A stretch of DNA of 64,000 nucleotides, from contig NZ_ML701737.1 of the NCBI RefSeq assembly GCF_008087345.1, forward strand, positions 124,001 through 188,000, read 5' to 3'. Below, one piece after another: positions 33,841 to 42,241 of the stretch; the stretch's first letter is position 1; every line of letters begins with the position of its first letter. Source of the DNA: Nocardioides caldifontis. Its GTDB lineage: Bacteria; Actinomycetota; Actinomycetes; Propionibacteriales; Nocardioidaceae. A model generated the notes under the pieces. It worked only from the letters and a program-made list of their open reading frames with translations, ran no database searches and was not told the origin of the DNA. Both the position numbers and the translations under genes were made by a program.

Positions 33841-34008
33841 TCAGCCCACGACCTCCTTGAGGGCCGCGCCGAGGGCGCCGGCCTCGTCGGCGTTGAGCTC
33901 CACCACGAGGCGCCCGCCACCTTCGAGCGGGACGCGCATGACGATGCCGCGCCCCTCCTTGGTGACCTCGAGCGGACCGTCGCCCGTCCGCGGCTTCATG
34001 GCCGCCAT
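33841..34008 (-). CDS. DUF3117 protein (55 residues)
   Basis: This small ORF begins MAAMKPRTGDGPLEVTKEGR and ends LGAALKEVVG. The sequence MKPRTGDGPLEVTKEGRG...MRVPLEGGGRLVVEL is the invariant signature of actinobacterial DUF3117, a compact beta-sheet protein of unknown function (Rv1211 in M. tuberculosis). GGAAGAGG lies 7 nt before the ATG. It is between tag and pepA, near its mycobacterial position, and probably co-transcribed with pepA from a promoter at 34085-34115. Confidence 0.93.
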   Translation of the reverse strand: MAAMKPRTGDGPLEVTKEGRGIVMRVPLEGGGRLVVELNADEAGALGAALKEVVG

Positions 34009-34084
34009 CCGAACACCTCTTCCTACAAGCTCTCGTCGGCCTGGCGCGCGCCCTCAGGACCCCTCCGGCGACGCATGACGATCC

Positions 34085-34115
34085 ATTATCGCCCACATGA
34101 CCAATCCGTGGGCAA
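34085..34115 (-). promoter_or_regulatory. Probable promoter of the DUF3117-pepA operon
   Basis: On the minus strand GATAAT (34090 to 34085) is a near-consensus -10, with TTGCCC (34115 to 34110) 19 nt upstream as a -35. The AT-rich patch stands out in the GC-rich surroundings. Transcription would start near 34078, leaving a leader of about 70 nt before the DUF3117 ATG. Confidence 0.45.
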
Positions 34116-34144
34116 ACGACCCGGGAACCGTCCTGATTCCGTGA

Positions 34145-34714
34145 TCAGCCGGCCCGTCGGGCCACGCAGTCGGCGAGGTGGTCGTCGACCATCCCGGTGG
34201 CCTGCATCAGGGCGTACGCCGTCGTGGGGCCGACGAACCGGAAGCCGCGCCGCTTGAGCTCCTTGGCCATCGCCGTCGACTCCGGGGTGGTCGCCGGGAC
34301 GTCGGCGAGCGTGCGGGGCGCCGGGCGACCGGGCGGCGGCGCGAACGACCAGAGCAGCTCGGTCAGCCCGCCGTCGAGCTCGACCACCGCCCGGGCGTTG
34401 TGGATCGCGGCCTCCACCTTGGCCCGGTTGCGGACGATCGCGGTGTCGGAGAGCAGCCGGTGCACGTCGGCGTCGTCGTAGCCCGCGACCGCCGCCGGGT
34501 CGAACCCGTCGAACGCCCGGCGGAACCCGTCGCGCTTGCGGAGGATCGTCAGCCACGACAGCCCTGACTGGAACGCCTCGAGGGTCAGCCGCTCGTAGAG
34601 CTCGCGGTCACCGCGGAGCGGCCGGCCCCACTCCTCGTCGTGGTAGGTGACGTAGTCCGGCGTCGACAGTGCCCAGGGGCACCGCGGGACGCCGTCCGGC
34701 CCGACCTCGGTCAC
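34145..34714 (-). CDS. tag: DNA-3-methyladenine glycosylase I
   Basis: The 189-residue enzyme begins VTEVGPDGVPRCPWALSTPD. CPWALSTPDYVTYHDEEWGR holds one zinc ligand and the Tag N-terminal signature, and LTLEAFQSGLSWLTILRKRD the base-binding helix with catalytic Glu. The C-terminal FVGPTTAYALMQATGMVDDH and CVARR hold the remaining zinc ligands. It excises 3-methyladenine from alkylated DNA. It is last of the dapE-LOG-DivIVA-tag chain; its GTG overlaps the DivIVA gene stop (GTGA). Confidence 0.93.
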   Translation of the reverse strand: MTEVGPDGVPRCPWALSTPDYVTYHDEEWGRPLRGDRELYERLTLEAFQSGLSWLTILRKRDGFRRAFDGFDPAAVAGYDDADVHRLLSDTAIVRNRAKVEAAIHNARAVVELDGGLTELLWSFAPPPGRPAPRTLADVPATTPESTAMAKELKRRGFRFVGPTTAYALMQATGMVDDHLADCVARRAG

Positions 34715-35028
34715 GGGGCCGCCGGTGGAGCCTCGGGCGTGCCAGGAGCGGTGGGCGACCCGCTCGCCGGCTCCTCGGCAGCGGCCCGCTGCTCGAGCTC
34801 GTCGGCCAGCCGCTCGAGCAGCGCGTCGACCTCGGCCGCCCGGTAGCCGCGCAGCGCGGTGCTGAACCGGACCCGGCGCAGGTCGGCCGCGGTGAGCGGC
34901 CGGTCGGCCGGCACCAGCGCGTCGGGGCGGTCGTCGTGGACCTCGGTCATGCTGCCGCCCCGGCCGGTCGCGACGACCGCGGTGGCGCCGAGGGCGACCA
35001 CGACCACGAGCGCGAAGAGCCACGTCAT
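34711..35028 (-). CDS. Small membrane protein with DivIVA-like domain
   Basis: The 105-residue protein has an N-terminal membrane helix ([20 protein letters not shown]) and a DivIVA-type motif (LTAADLRRVRFSTALRGYRA followed by AEVDALLERLADELE). In DivIVA/Wag31 this segment precedes a coiled coil and marks membrane curvature and cell-pole sites. Here only a short coil and a Pro/Ala tail follow. A homologue lies beside tag in mycobacteria. Four-nt overlaps on both sides couple it to the LOG gene and tag. Function is unknown. Confidence 0.8.
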   Translation of the reverse strand: MTWLFALVVVVALGATAVVATGRGGSMTEVHDDRPDALVPADRPLTAADLRRVRFSTALRGYRAAEVDALLERLADELEQRAAAEEPASGSPTAPGTPEAPPAAP

Positions 35029-35795
35029 CGCTGGGTGCCCCGGAGCCGCTGCTCGGCGGCGTCGGCCATGATCCGTGCCGCCTCGGCCGGGTCGTCGGTG
35101 AGCTGCAGCAGGTCGAGGTCCTCCGGGCTGATCGTGCCGAGGCCGAGCGGCTGCTCGCGGAGCCAGTCGAGCAGCCCGGACCAGTAGGAGGTGCCGACCA
35201 GCACGATCGGGAACGACGTCACCTTCCCGGTCTGCACGAGGGTGAGCGCCTCGAACAGCTCGTCGAAGGTGCCGAAGCCGCCCGGGAGGACGACGAACCC
35301 TTGGGAGTACTTCACGAACATCGTCTTGCGGACGAAGAAGTAGCGGAAGTTGACGCCGAGCTCGACCCAGCGGTTCATCCCCTGCTCGCGGGGCAGCTCG
35401 ATCCCGAGCCCGACCGAGGTGCCCTCGGCCTCGCAGGCGCCCTTGTTGGCCGCCTCCATCGCGCCGGGCCCGCCGCCGGTGACCACGGCGAACCCCACCT
35501 CGGCGAGGTGGCGGCCCACCTCCTCGGCCAGCGCGTAGACCGGGTCGTCGGGCTTGGTGCGCGCCGAGCCGAACACCGACACCGCCGGGCCGAGCTCGGC
35601 GAGCGCCCCGAAGCCGTCGACGAACTCGCTCTGGATCCGCAGCACGCGCCACGGATCGGTGTGCACCCAGTCGGCCGGGCCGCGGCTGTCGAGCAGCCGC
35701 TGGTCGGTCGTCGAGCCGCCCCGCGTGGAGCGCTTCACCTGCTGCCCCCGCAGCTGGACGCGCCCCACGGTGCGCTCGAACCTCTCCTCGGTCAT
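35025..35795 (-). CDS. LOG-family (TIGR00730) Rossmann-fold protein
   Basis: The 256-residue protein has [40 protein letters not shown] and [19 protein letters not shown]. GGGPGxMEAxxxGA and PGGxGTxxEx(F/L) are the signature of LOG/lysine-decarboxylase-like proteins, which hydrolyse cytokinin ribotides or other nucleoside monophosphates to free base and ribose phosphate. In mycobacteria the homologue is Rv1205. It is coupled by ATGA overlaps to dapE upstream and the DivIVA-domain gene downstream. The physiological substrate here is not deducible. Confidence 0.9.
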   Translation of the reverse strand: MTEERFERTVGRVQLRGQQVKRSTRGGSTTDQRLLDSRGPADWVHTDPWRVLRIQSEFVDGFGALAELGPAVSVFGSARTKPDDPVYALAEEVGRHLAEVGFAVVTGGGPGAMEAANKGACEAEGTSVGLGIELPREQGMNRWVELGVNFRYFFVRKTMFVKYSQGFVVLPGGFGTFDELFEALTLVQTGKVTSFPIVLVGTSYWSGLLDWLREQPLGLGTISPEDLDLLQLTDDPAEAARIMADAAEQRLRGTQR

Positions 35796-36907
35796 CGTGG
35801 CTCCCCCTCCGTCGTCGTGGCTGTCCCCGGGCTGTCCCCCGGCCCCGGCTGCTCCAACCACCGTCGCAGCCGGTCGGTGACCGTCACGACCTGGTCGACG
35901 GGCACGTGCTCGTCCTGCTTGTGCGCGAACATCGGGTTGCCGGGACCGTAGTTCACGGCGGGCACCCCGAGTGCGGTGAACCGCGCGACGTCGGTCCAAC
36001 CGAACTTCGGGTTCACCTGCCCGCCCACGGCCTCCACGAAGGCCGCGGCTGCGGGCACCGCGAGGCCGGGGAGCGCGCCGGGCGCCGAGTCGGTCACCAC
36101 CACGTCGTACCCCTCGAAGAGGGAGCGGACGAAGGCCAGGGCCTCCTCCTCGGTGCGGTCGGGGGCGAACCGGTGGTTGATCGTCACCACGCACCGGTCC
36201 GGGACGACGTTGCCGGCGACCCCTCCGGAGATGAAGACCGCGTTGAGCCCCTCGTGGTACTCCAACCCGTCGATCACCGGGCGGCGCGGCTCGTGGGCGC
36301 GGAGCCGGTCGAGGATGTCACCGGCCGCGTGGATCGCGTTGCTCCCCATCCAGCTGCGGGCCGAGTGCGCGCGCTCGCCGCGCGCGGTCACCTCCACCCG
36401 CAACGTGCCCTGGCAGCCGGCCTCCACCACGCCGTCGGAGGGCTCCATCAGCACCGCGAAGTCGGCCTCCAGGAGCTCGGGACGCTCGCGCGCCAAGCGG
36501 TTGAGCCCGTTGAGCTCCGCCTCGACCTCCTCGCACTCGTAGAACAGGTAGGTCACGTCGCGCACCGGCTCGGTCACCGTGGCCGCGAGGTGGAGCCCCA
36601 CGGCCACGCCGCCCTTCATGTCGCAGCTGCCGAGCCCGTGGAGGATCCCGCCCTCGAGCCGGGACGGCAGGTTGTCGTTGACCGGGACCGTGTCGAGGTG
36701 GCCGGCGAGGACCACCCGCTCCGGCCCGCCGAGCCGGGTGCGGGCCACGACGTTGTTGCCGATGCGGAGCACCTCGAGGTGCGCGCACTCCTGCAGCGCG
36801 CGCTCCACGGCGTCGGCGATGCGTTGCTCGTCACCGCTCACCGACGGGATGTCGACGAGCGCGGCGGTCAGGGCGACCGGGTCCGACGCGAGGTCCAGGG
36901 AGTCCAT
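35792..36907 (-). CDS. dapE: Succinyl-diaminopimelate desuccinylase
   Basis: The 371-residue M20 peptidase-fold enzyme has [13 protein letters not shown] (metal His and catalytic Asp), [15 protein letters not shown] (bridging Asp), [16 protein letters not shown] (catalytic Glu pair) and AVLMEPSDG (metal Glu), with the C-terminal His in [16 protein letters not shown]. It releases LL-diaminopimelate from its N-succinyl form for peptidoglycan and lysine synthesis, using two zinc ions. It starts the four-gene coupled chain and diverges from dapD. ATG 36916 (three residues earlier) is an alternative start. Confidence 0.93.
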   Translation of the reverse strand: MDSLDLASDPVALTAALVDIPSVSGDEQRIADAVERALQECAHLEVLRIGNNVVARTRLGGPERVVLAGHLDTVPVNDNLPSRLEGGILHGLGSCDMKGGVAVGLHLAATVTEPVRDVTYLFYECEEVEAELNGLNRLARERPELLEADFAVLMEPSDGVVEAGCQGTLRVEVTARGERAHSARSWMGSNAIHAAGDILDRLRAHEPRRPVIDGLEYHEGLNAVFISGGVAGNVVPDRCVVTINHRFAPDRTEEEALAFVRSLFEGYDVVVTDSAPGALPGLAVPAAAAFVEAVGGQVNPKFGWTDVARFTALGVPAVNYGPGNPMFAHKQDEHVPVDQVVTVTDRLRRWLEQPGPGDSPGTATTTEGEPR

Positions 36908-36985
36908 GCCGACCATCCAACCAACCCGCTCCGACAGTTGTCGCCGGTCGGCCCGACTGGCGTCGGAGCCGTTGCCGCGCTTCGC

Positions 36986-36991
36986 TACCTT
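36986..36991 (+). promoter_or_regulatory. -10 hexamer for leaderless dapD
   Basis: TACCTT ends 7 nt before the GTG at 36999 with no ribosome-binding site between. It fixes the dapD start. Confidence 0.5.
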
Positions 36992-36998
36992 TGGCCGC

Positions 36999-37970
36999 GT
37001 GAGCGCCGCCGCCCCCTCCCAGACTCCAGACCGTCCCTCCCGCGCCGGGGGCTTCGGGATCGCGACCGTGGCCGAAGGCAGCGGCGCGGTCCTCGACGTG
37101 TGGTACCCCGAGCCGGTGCTCGGCGAGGTGCCGCAGGAGGCGCCGGACGGGCTGGCCGCGCTGGAGGGCGCCGACGAGCTGCGCGGCGTGCGCCGCGAGC
37201 TGGTGCGCACCGTCGTCGACGACCTCCAGGCGCCCCCGGCGGACACCCCGGACGTCTGGCTCCGGCTCCACCTGCTCAGCCACCGGCTGGTGCGGCCGCA
37301 CACCGTCAACCTGGACGGGATCTTCGGGCTCCTCACCAACGTCGTGTGGACGAGCGCCGGCCCGTGCGCCGTCGACGGCTTCGAGCTGACCCGGGCCCGG
37401 CTGCGGGGGGCCGGCCAGCAGGTCTCGGTGTACGGCGTCGACAAGTTCCCCCGGATGACCGACTACGTCGTCCCCACTGGCGTCCGCATCGCCGACGCCG
37501 ACCGCGTGCGGCTCGGGGCCCACCTCGCCTCCGGCACGACCGTGATGCACGAGGGGTTCGTCAACTACAACGCCGGCACGCTCGGCGCCTCCATGGTGGA
37601 GGGGCGGATCAGCGCCGGGGTCGTCGTCGGCGACGGCTCCGACATCGGCGGCGGCGCGTCGATCATGGGGACCCTCTCGGGCGGCGGCAAGGAGGTCATC
37701 TCGATCGGCGAGCGGTGCCTCCTCGGCGCCAACGCCGGCATCGGGATCTCGCTCGGCGACGACTGCGTCGTCGAGGCCGGCTGCTACGTCACCGCCGGCT
37801 CCAAGGTGGCCGTCCTCGACGGCGACGCACCGCGCACGGTCAAGGCGGCCGAGCTCTCCGGTGCGAGCAACGTGCTCTTCCGACGCAACTCGGTCAGCGG
37901 CGCCCTCGAGGCGGTGCCGTGGAAGCGGCAGGGCATCGAGCTCAACGCCGCCCTGCATGCGAACGACTGA
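36999..37970 (+). CDS. dapD: Tetrahydrodipicolinate N-succinyltransferase
   Basis: The 323-residue enzyme (actinobacterial DapD type) uses succinyl-CoA to acylate tetrahydrodipicolinate. [20 protein letters not shown] and the N-terminal dimer domain lead to a left-handed beta-helix with hexapeptide repeats: [60 protein letters not shown]. It forms a trimer. It diverges from dapE, whose product acts two steps later; dapC, the step between, lies 1.6 kb downstream. All three flank this short interval. Confidence 0.93.
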   Translation: MSAAAPSQTPDRPSRAGGFGIATVAEGSGAVLDVWYPEPVLGEVPQEAPDGLAALEGADELRGVRRELVRTVVDDLQAPPADTPDVWLRLHLLSHRLVRPHTVNLDGIFGLLTNVVWTSAGPCAVDGFELTRARLRGAGQQVSVYGVDKFPRMTDYVVPTGVRIADADRVRLGAHLASGTTVMHEGFVNYNAGTLGASMVEGRISAGVVVGDGSDIGGGASIMGTLSGGGKEVISIGERCLLGANAGIGISLGDDCVVEAGCYVTAGSKVAVLDGDAPRTVKAAELSGASNVLFRRNSVSGALEAVPWKRQGIELNAALHAND

Positions 37971-38004
37971 CCCGGCTCGCCCATCGCGGAGGACCGAGGC
38001 GGGA

Positions 38005-38973
38005 ATGGCCCGGCTCCTCGTCGCGCTCGTGGCCGTCGTCGTGCTGGCCGCCGCGGGCGGGCTCCTGGTGTGGCTCGGCGCCGGCCCCCTGCCCGACCCG
38101 GAGGGGTGCACCGCCGAGGTCGACGGCACCGAGGTCGAGCTCACCACCACCCAGTCGGAGAACGCCGCGCTGATCGCCGCGGTCGCCGTCCGGCGCGGGC
38201 TGCCGGCCCGCGCGGTGTCGATCGCGCTCGCCACCGCGTTCCAGGAGAGCAAGCTCCGCAACATCGACTACGGCGACCGGGACTCCGTCGGCCTCTTCCA
38301 GCAGCGGCCGAGCCAGGGGTGGGGCACCGAGGAGCAGCTGCTCGACCCGACGTATGCCGCCAACGCCTTCTACGACGAGCTCGTCGAGGTCGAGGGCTAC
38401 GAGGAGATGCGGATCACCGAGGCCGCCCAGGCGGTGCAGCGGTCGGGGTTCCCGGAGGCCTACGAGGAGCACGCCGAGGGTGCCCGGGCGCTCGCGTCGG
38501 CACTGACCGGGTGGAGCCCGGCACGGTTCTCCTGCGTCGCCTCCGACCCGTCGGTCTCCGCGGAGAGCGAGGGACCTTCGGGGCTCACGCCGCGCGCGGA
38601 GCGGGTGCGCGAGCGGCTCGTCGAGGTGTTCGGCGAGCTGCCGCTGGGCGGGTTCGAGCCGGGCGGCGTCGACACCGGCCACATGGAGGGATCCGCGCAC
38701 TACGAGGGGCGGGCGATCGACGTCTTCGTGCGGCCGGTGAACGACGCCAACAAGCGGCGCGGGTGGGCGATCGCGTCGTACCTCGTGGCGCACGCGGTCG
38801 ACCTCGAGCTCGACCACGTCATCTTCGACGGCCGGATCTGGAGCGCCGGGCGCCGCTCGGAGCAGGGGTGGCGGGAGTACTCCCCCTCCTCGGCCGAGGA
38901 CGCCGAACCCCGGACCCGCGCGATCCTGCTGCACCGCGACCACGTCCACGTCGACGTGGCCGAAGGGGACTGA
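38005..38973 (+). CDS. Exported lysozyme-like / ARB-07466-type C-terminal domain protein
   Basis: The 322-residue protein has a signal anchor (LLVALVAVVVLAAAGGLLVW). At about 50-165 comes a helical lysozyme-like domain (ENAALIAAVAVRRGLPARAV, ALATAFQESKLRNIDYGDRD, GLFQQRPSQGWGTEEQL) with the Glu of AFQESKL at a position typical of transglycosylases. About 200-322 match the actinobacterial ARB-07466-like domain (MEGSAHYEGRAIDVFV, WAIASYLVAHAVDLELDHVI, LLHRDHVHVDV), with H/D residues like a metallo-muramoyl peptidase. It likely acts on peptidoglycan; the exact bond is inference. GAGGCGG precedes the ATG. Confidence 0.72.
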   Translation: MARLLVALVAVVVLAAAGGLLVWLGAGPLPDPEGCTAEVDGTEVELTTTQSENAALIAAVAVRRGLPARAVSIALATAFQESKLRNIDYGDRDSVGLFQQRPSQGWGTEEQLLDPTYAANAFYDELVEVEGYEEMRITEAAQAVQRSGFPEAYEEHAEGARALASALTGWSPARFSCVASDPSVSAESEGPSGLTPRAERVRERLVEVFGELPLGGFEPGGVDTGHMEGSAHYEGRAIDVFVRPVNDANKRRGWAIASYLVAHAVDLELDHVIFDGRIWSAGRRSEQGWREYSPSSAEDAEPRTRAILLHRDHVHVDVAEGD

Positions 38974-39069
38974 CGGGTCCCCTGCCCCGGGACCAGTCCC
39001 CGGTTCGGCGCCTCGTCGGACAACCCGCCCCGATCCACCGGACCTAGGTCCCGAGTCGCCCACGATGGA

Positions 39070-39098
39070 TTGAGACCGGTGTCCGGTTTGCCCAGACT
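39070..39098 (+). promoter_or_regulatory. Possible promoter of the 39150 gene
   Basis: TTGAGA (39070-39075) and CAGACT (39093-39098) are separated by 17 nt. Both are imperfect matches. Transcription would begin near 39105, leaving a 45-nt leader. Confidence 0.3.
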
Positions 39099-39149
39099 GA
39101 TCACCACGAGGCGGCCACGGAAGGCCGCCGCCGAGGTCCGGGGGTTCTC

Positions 39150-39431
39150 ATGGGTCAGTCGTCGATGCTCTACACGATGGGGATGGCGCTCGACCGCGCC
39201 GCCGAGAACGGGTACGACGTGACGCTGCTCGTCGAGGGCACCTGGCTCAGCGGCCGCATCGCCGCCAACGACGGCACCGGCGTGGTGGTCGAGGGGTTCG
39301 AGGGCGAGCACTGCGTGATCCGGACCGAGCGGATCTCCGCGGTGAAGGTGCTCGCGGCCTCGCCGTACCAGTCGATCAGCGGCGCCCGTCCGATGGGCTC
39401 GCACGTCAACCCGCAGCCCGCCTACGCCTGA
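39150..39431 (+). CDS. Small conserved hypothetical protein
   Basis: The 93-residue protein begins MGQSSMLYTMGMALDRAAEN. GYDVTLLVEGTWLSGRIAAN and GTGVVVEGFEGEHCVIRTER look like a small beta barrel, comparable with Hfq/LSm- or SH3-like sheets. I do not recognise a family. GGGGG lies about 6 nt before the ATG. It stands alone between the exported-protein gene and the convergent dapC. Confidence 0.6.
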   Translation: MGQSSMLYTMGMALDRAAENGYDVTLLVEGTWLSGRIAANDGTGVVVEGFEGEHCVIRTERISAVKVLAASPYQSISGARPMGSHVNPQPAYA

Positions 39432-39459
39432 CCTGGAGCCGTGGTCGTACGACGAGCAC

Positions 39460-39510
39460 GTGAACGAGCTCTCACCGGTTCCGCGTCGTACGGCGTCAAA
39501 GCTCGTTCAC
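39460..39510. terminator. Inverted repeat between convergent 39150 gene and dapC
   Basis: GTGAACGAGCT (39460-39470) pairs perfectly with AGCTCGTTCAC (39500-39510) around a 29-nt loop. There is no T tract on either strand. It may act as a bidirectional terminator or be a member of an intergenic palindrome family; compare 42163-42239. Confidence 0.45.
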
Positions 39511-39546
39511 CTGTGCCGACCCCGGTCCATCCTCGGGCGACGGGCG

Positions 39547-40701
39547 TCAGGCGAGCCACTCGGCGGCGGCCGCGACGCGCTCGTCCGTCGCGGTGAACGC
39601 GACCCGGACGTGCCGCGCCCCCCGGCGGCCGTAGAAGTCTCCTGGCGCCACCAGGATCCCCCGGTCCGCGAGCCAACCGACCGTCGTCCAGCAGGGCTCG
39701 TCGCGGGTGGCCCAGAGGTACAGCGACGCCTCGGAGTGGTCGATCCGGAACCCCGCGCCCTCGAGCGCCCGGCGGAGGACGGCCCGGCGGGCGGCGTACC
39801 TCGCGTGCTGCTCCTCGACGTGCGCGTCGTCCTCGAGCGCGGCCTGCATGGCCACCTGCTGCGGCGCCGGCACCATCAGCCCGAGGTTCTTGCGGACCGC
39901 GAGGAGCTCGGCGACCACGGACCGGTCGCCGGCGACGAACGCGGCACGGTAGCCGGCGAGGTTCGACCGCTTCGACAGCGAGTGGACCGCGAGGATCCCG
40001 GTGTGGTCGCCGCCGCTGACGTCGGGGTGGAGCACCGACCAAGGGCGCGGCTCCTCCCAGGAGCTCTCGAGGTAGCACTCGTCGGAGACCAGCAGCGCAC
40101 CGCGCTCGCGGCACCAGGCGACGACCTTGCGCAGGTGGTCGACCGGCAGCACCCGGCCGGTCGGGTTCGACGGCGAGTTGACCCACACCAGGGAGACCGG
40201 CTGGGGGCCGAGGGCGGTGAGCGAGTCCGACGGGACGGCGGTGGCGCCGGCGAGCGCCGCGCCCACCTCGTAGGTCGGGTAGGCGAGCTCGGGGTAGACG
40301 ACGGTGTCGCCGGGTCCGAGCCCGAGGTGGCCGGCGAGCGAGGCGATCAGCTCCTTCGAGCCGATCGTCGGGAGCACCTGGTCGGGGGCGAGCCCGGTGA
40401 CGCCGAACCGCCGCGCCAGCCAGTCGACGCACGCCGCCCGGAGCTCCGGACGCCCGACGGTCAGCGGGTAGCCCGGCGCGTCCGCGGCGGCCGCGAGCGC
40501 CTCACGGACGACCGTGGGCGTCGGGTCGACGGGGGTGCCGACGGAGAGGTCGACGATGCCGCCCGCGTGGCTCCGGGCCCGCTCGGCCATCGGGACGAGC
40601 TTGTCCCAGGGGAAGTCGGGGAGCCGGCCGGAAACCGGACGTGCCGCCCACCGGGGACCGGGGGACGGCACGACGGAGGCTGGGCCGGAGCCGGAGCTCA
40701 C
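39547..40701 (-). CDS. dapC: Succinyldiaminopimelate transaminase
   Basis: The 384-residue class I/II aminotransferase binds pyridoxal phosphate. It starts VSSGSGPASVVPSPGP; GSKELIASLAGHLGL, VWVNSPSNPTGRVLP (NPTG), SDECYLESSWEEP (D and Y) and AVHSLSKRSNLAGYRAAF (SLSKR, the Schiff-base Lys) are the functional motifs. It uses glutamate to aminate N-succinyl-2-amino-6-oxopimelate between the DapD and DapE steps. It overlaps the ferredoxin gene stop by 4 nt, an arrangement shared with mycobacteria. Confidence 0.93.
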   Translation of the reverse strand: MSSGSGPASVVPSPGPRWAARPVSGRLPDFPWDKLVPMAERARSHAGGIVDLSVGTPVDPTPTVVREALAAAADAPGYPLTVGRPELRAACVDWLARRFGVTGLAPDQVLPTIGSKELIASLAGHLGLGPGDTVVYPELAYPTYEVGAALAGATAVPSDSLTALGPQPVSLVWVNSPSNPTGRVLPVDHLRKVVAWCRERGALLVSDECYLESSWEEPRPWSVLHPDVSGGDHTGILAVHSLSKRSNLAGYRAAFVAGDRSVVAELLAVRKNLGLMVPAPQQVAMQAALEDDAHVEEQHARYAARRAVLRRALEGAGFRIDHSEASLYLWATRDEPCWTTVGWLADRGILVAPGDFYGRRGARHVRVAFTATDERVAAAAEWLA

Positions 40702-41024
40702 TCCTGGTTTTCCTGCGGCGGCAGCGCGGCGACCAGCGGGTGGTCCTTGTCGATGACGCCCATCTTCGCGGCGCCACCGGGCGACCCCAGGTCGTCGAAG
40801 AACTCCACGTTGGCGTTGTAGAAGTCCTTCCACTGCTCCGGGGTGTCGTCCTCGTAGTAGATCGCCTCGACCGGGCAGACCGGCTCGCAGGCACCGCAGT
40901 CGACGCACTCGTCGGGGTGGATGTAGAGCATCCGCTTGCCCTCGTAGATGCAGTCGACGGGGCACTCGTCGACACACGCGCGGTCCTTGAGGTCCACGCA
41001 GGGCTGTGCGATGACGTAGGTCAC
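40698..41024 (-). CDS. fdxA: 7Fe ferredoxin
   Basis: The 108-residue protein starts VTYVIAQPCVDLKDRACVDE. CVDECPVDC and the first half are the [3Fe-4S] part, and HPDECVDCGACEPVCPVEAI the [4Fe-4S] part, as in actinobacterial FdxC (Rv1177). It carries electrons at low potential to P450 or other redox partners. AGGAGGAGACAG lies just before the GTG. It is translated together with dapC although no link of function is known. Confidence 0.95.
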   Translation of the reverse strand: MTYVIAQPCVDLKDRACVDECPVDCIYEGKRMLYIHPDECVDCGACEPVCPVEAIYYEDDTPEQWKDFYNANVEFFDDLGSPGGAAKMGVIDKDHPLVAALPPQENQE

Positions 41025-41141
41025 CTGTCTCCTCCTCGTCAGCGGTCGCGGCTCGCACCGCGGGGGCCAGCCTAGTATCCGCAGCGGGCCGGACCCACCT
41101 GGCCCCTGGCACCCGTCATTGAACCGGAAACGAGGGTCACC

Positions 41142-42161
41142 GTGGCGACCGATCCAACCAGCGGGCAGCCGCCGCCGTCGGCGCCGGCCTCCGGGCTCGG
41201 GCCGCACTGCCTCGGCAGCCGCGTGGTCGTCCGCCACACGCTGCCCGGGACAGGGCCGAGCGGTGGCCCCGTCCTCAACGACGTGCTCGGCGTGCTCGAG
41301 GAGTGGGGCGCCACGACCCTGACCGTACGCCGGGAGGACGGCTCGTCCGTCGTCGTCGACCGGTCCACCGTGGTGGCCGGCAAGCCGGTGCCCCCCCGGC
41401 CGCCGGTCCGGCTCCGGGTCCCGGTCGACGTGGCCGAGCGGCGGGCGGTCGACGGCTGGCCCCCGCTGGAGCGGGTCGACCTCGGCGAGTGGGTGCTGCG
41501 CGCCTCGGAGGGGTTCTCGGCGCGGGCCAACTCCGCGCTGCTGGTCGGCGAACCAGGGGCGGCCTGGCCGGAGGCCGTGGCGCGGGTGCGGCGGTTCTAC
41601 GACGAGCGGGCGCTGCTGGCCCGGGCGCAGGTGGTCGCCGGCTCGGAGCAGGAGGCGCGGCTCCGCGAGGAGGGGTGGCAGCCCTCCCCCGGCTACGCGA
41701 CGACGGTGTCGTTCCTGATCGGCGGCGTGGCGGGCGTGCGCCGAGCCTTGCGCGGGGCTCCTGACGTGGACGTCGCGCTCGACGGCCGGGTCACGGCACA
41801 GTGGCTCGCCGACGACGAGCGGGCGCAGCGGTTCCTGGAGCCGGCGACGCGCGTGCTGGAGGGCCCGGAGGAGGTCGTCTTCGCCTCGGTCGTCGAGGAC
41901 GGGACCGTGGTCGCGAAGGGACGGGCCTCCCTGTCGGTGCGCGCCGACGTCTGGGCCGGGGTCACCGACGTGCACGTGGCCCCGTCGCACCGGCGCGGCG
42001 GGCTGGCCGGCGCGGTGATGCAGGCGCTGCTCGGGTGGGCCGCCGAGCGGGGCGCCACCGCGGCGTACCTCCAGGTGCGGGGCGACAACGACGCCGCGCT
42101 GGCGCTCTACGACCGGATCGGGTTCGTCGAGCACCACCGCACCTGGTACCTCTCCCCCTGA
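41142..42161 (+). CDS. GNAT acetyltransferase with N-terminal SH3-like domain
   Basis: The 339-residue protein has two parts. About residues 20-85 form a small beta domain (LGSRVVVRHTLPGTGPSGGP and LEEWGATTLTVRREDGSSVV). About 170-339 are GNAT: TDVHVAPSHRRGGLAGAVMQ holds the R-x-x-G-x-A loop, and NDAALALYDRIGFVEHHRTW is motif B. Actinobacterial relatives are annotated as N-acetyltransferases. No substrate is clear. GAGGGTCACC precedes the GTG. It is convergent with the VanW gene. Confidence 0.85.
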   Translation: MATDPTSGQPPPSAPASGLGPHCLGSRVVVRHTLPGTGPSGGPVLNDVLGVLEEWGATTLTVRREDGSSVVVDRSTVVAGKPVPPRPPVRLRVPVDVAERRAVDGWPPLERVDLGEWVLRASEGFSARANSALLVGEPGAAWPEAVARVRRFYDERALLARAQVVAGSEQEARLREEGWQPSPGYATTVSFLIGGVAGVRRALRGAPDVDVALDGRVTAQWLADDERAQRFLEPATRVLEGPEEVVFASVVEDGTVVAKGRASLSVRADVWAGVTDVHVAPSHRRGGLAGAVMQALLGWAAERGATAAYLQVRGDNDAALALYDRIGFVEHHRTWYLSP

Positions 42162-42162
42162 G

Positions 42163-42239
42163 CGCCGAGTCGTCGCATCTTCACGGTGACGATGCGACGA
42201 CTCGAGGTGCGATCGGCGTGAAGATGCGACGACTCGGCG
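42163..42239. terminator. 23-bp three-armed palindrome between convergent genes
   Basis: Arm 42163-42185 pairs perfectly, over 23 bases, with 42217-42239 across a 31-nt loop. In that loop lies a third copy of the core: 42191-42204 (GATGCGACGACTCG) can instead pair with 42166-42179, giving a 14-bp stem with an 11-nt loop. The element begins 2 nt after the GNAT stop and ends 3 nt before the VanW stop. It is probably a bidirectional terminator, but its two exclusive folds are unusual. Confidence 0.55.
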
Positions 42240-42241
42240 GG

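Noticed and set aside
42163-42239. Terminal repeat of an insertion sequence
   Set aside because: The 77-bp element contains no room for a transposase and none is found in the window.
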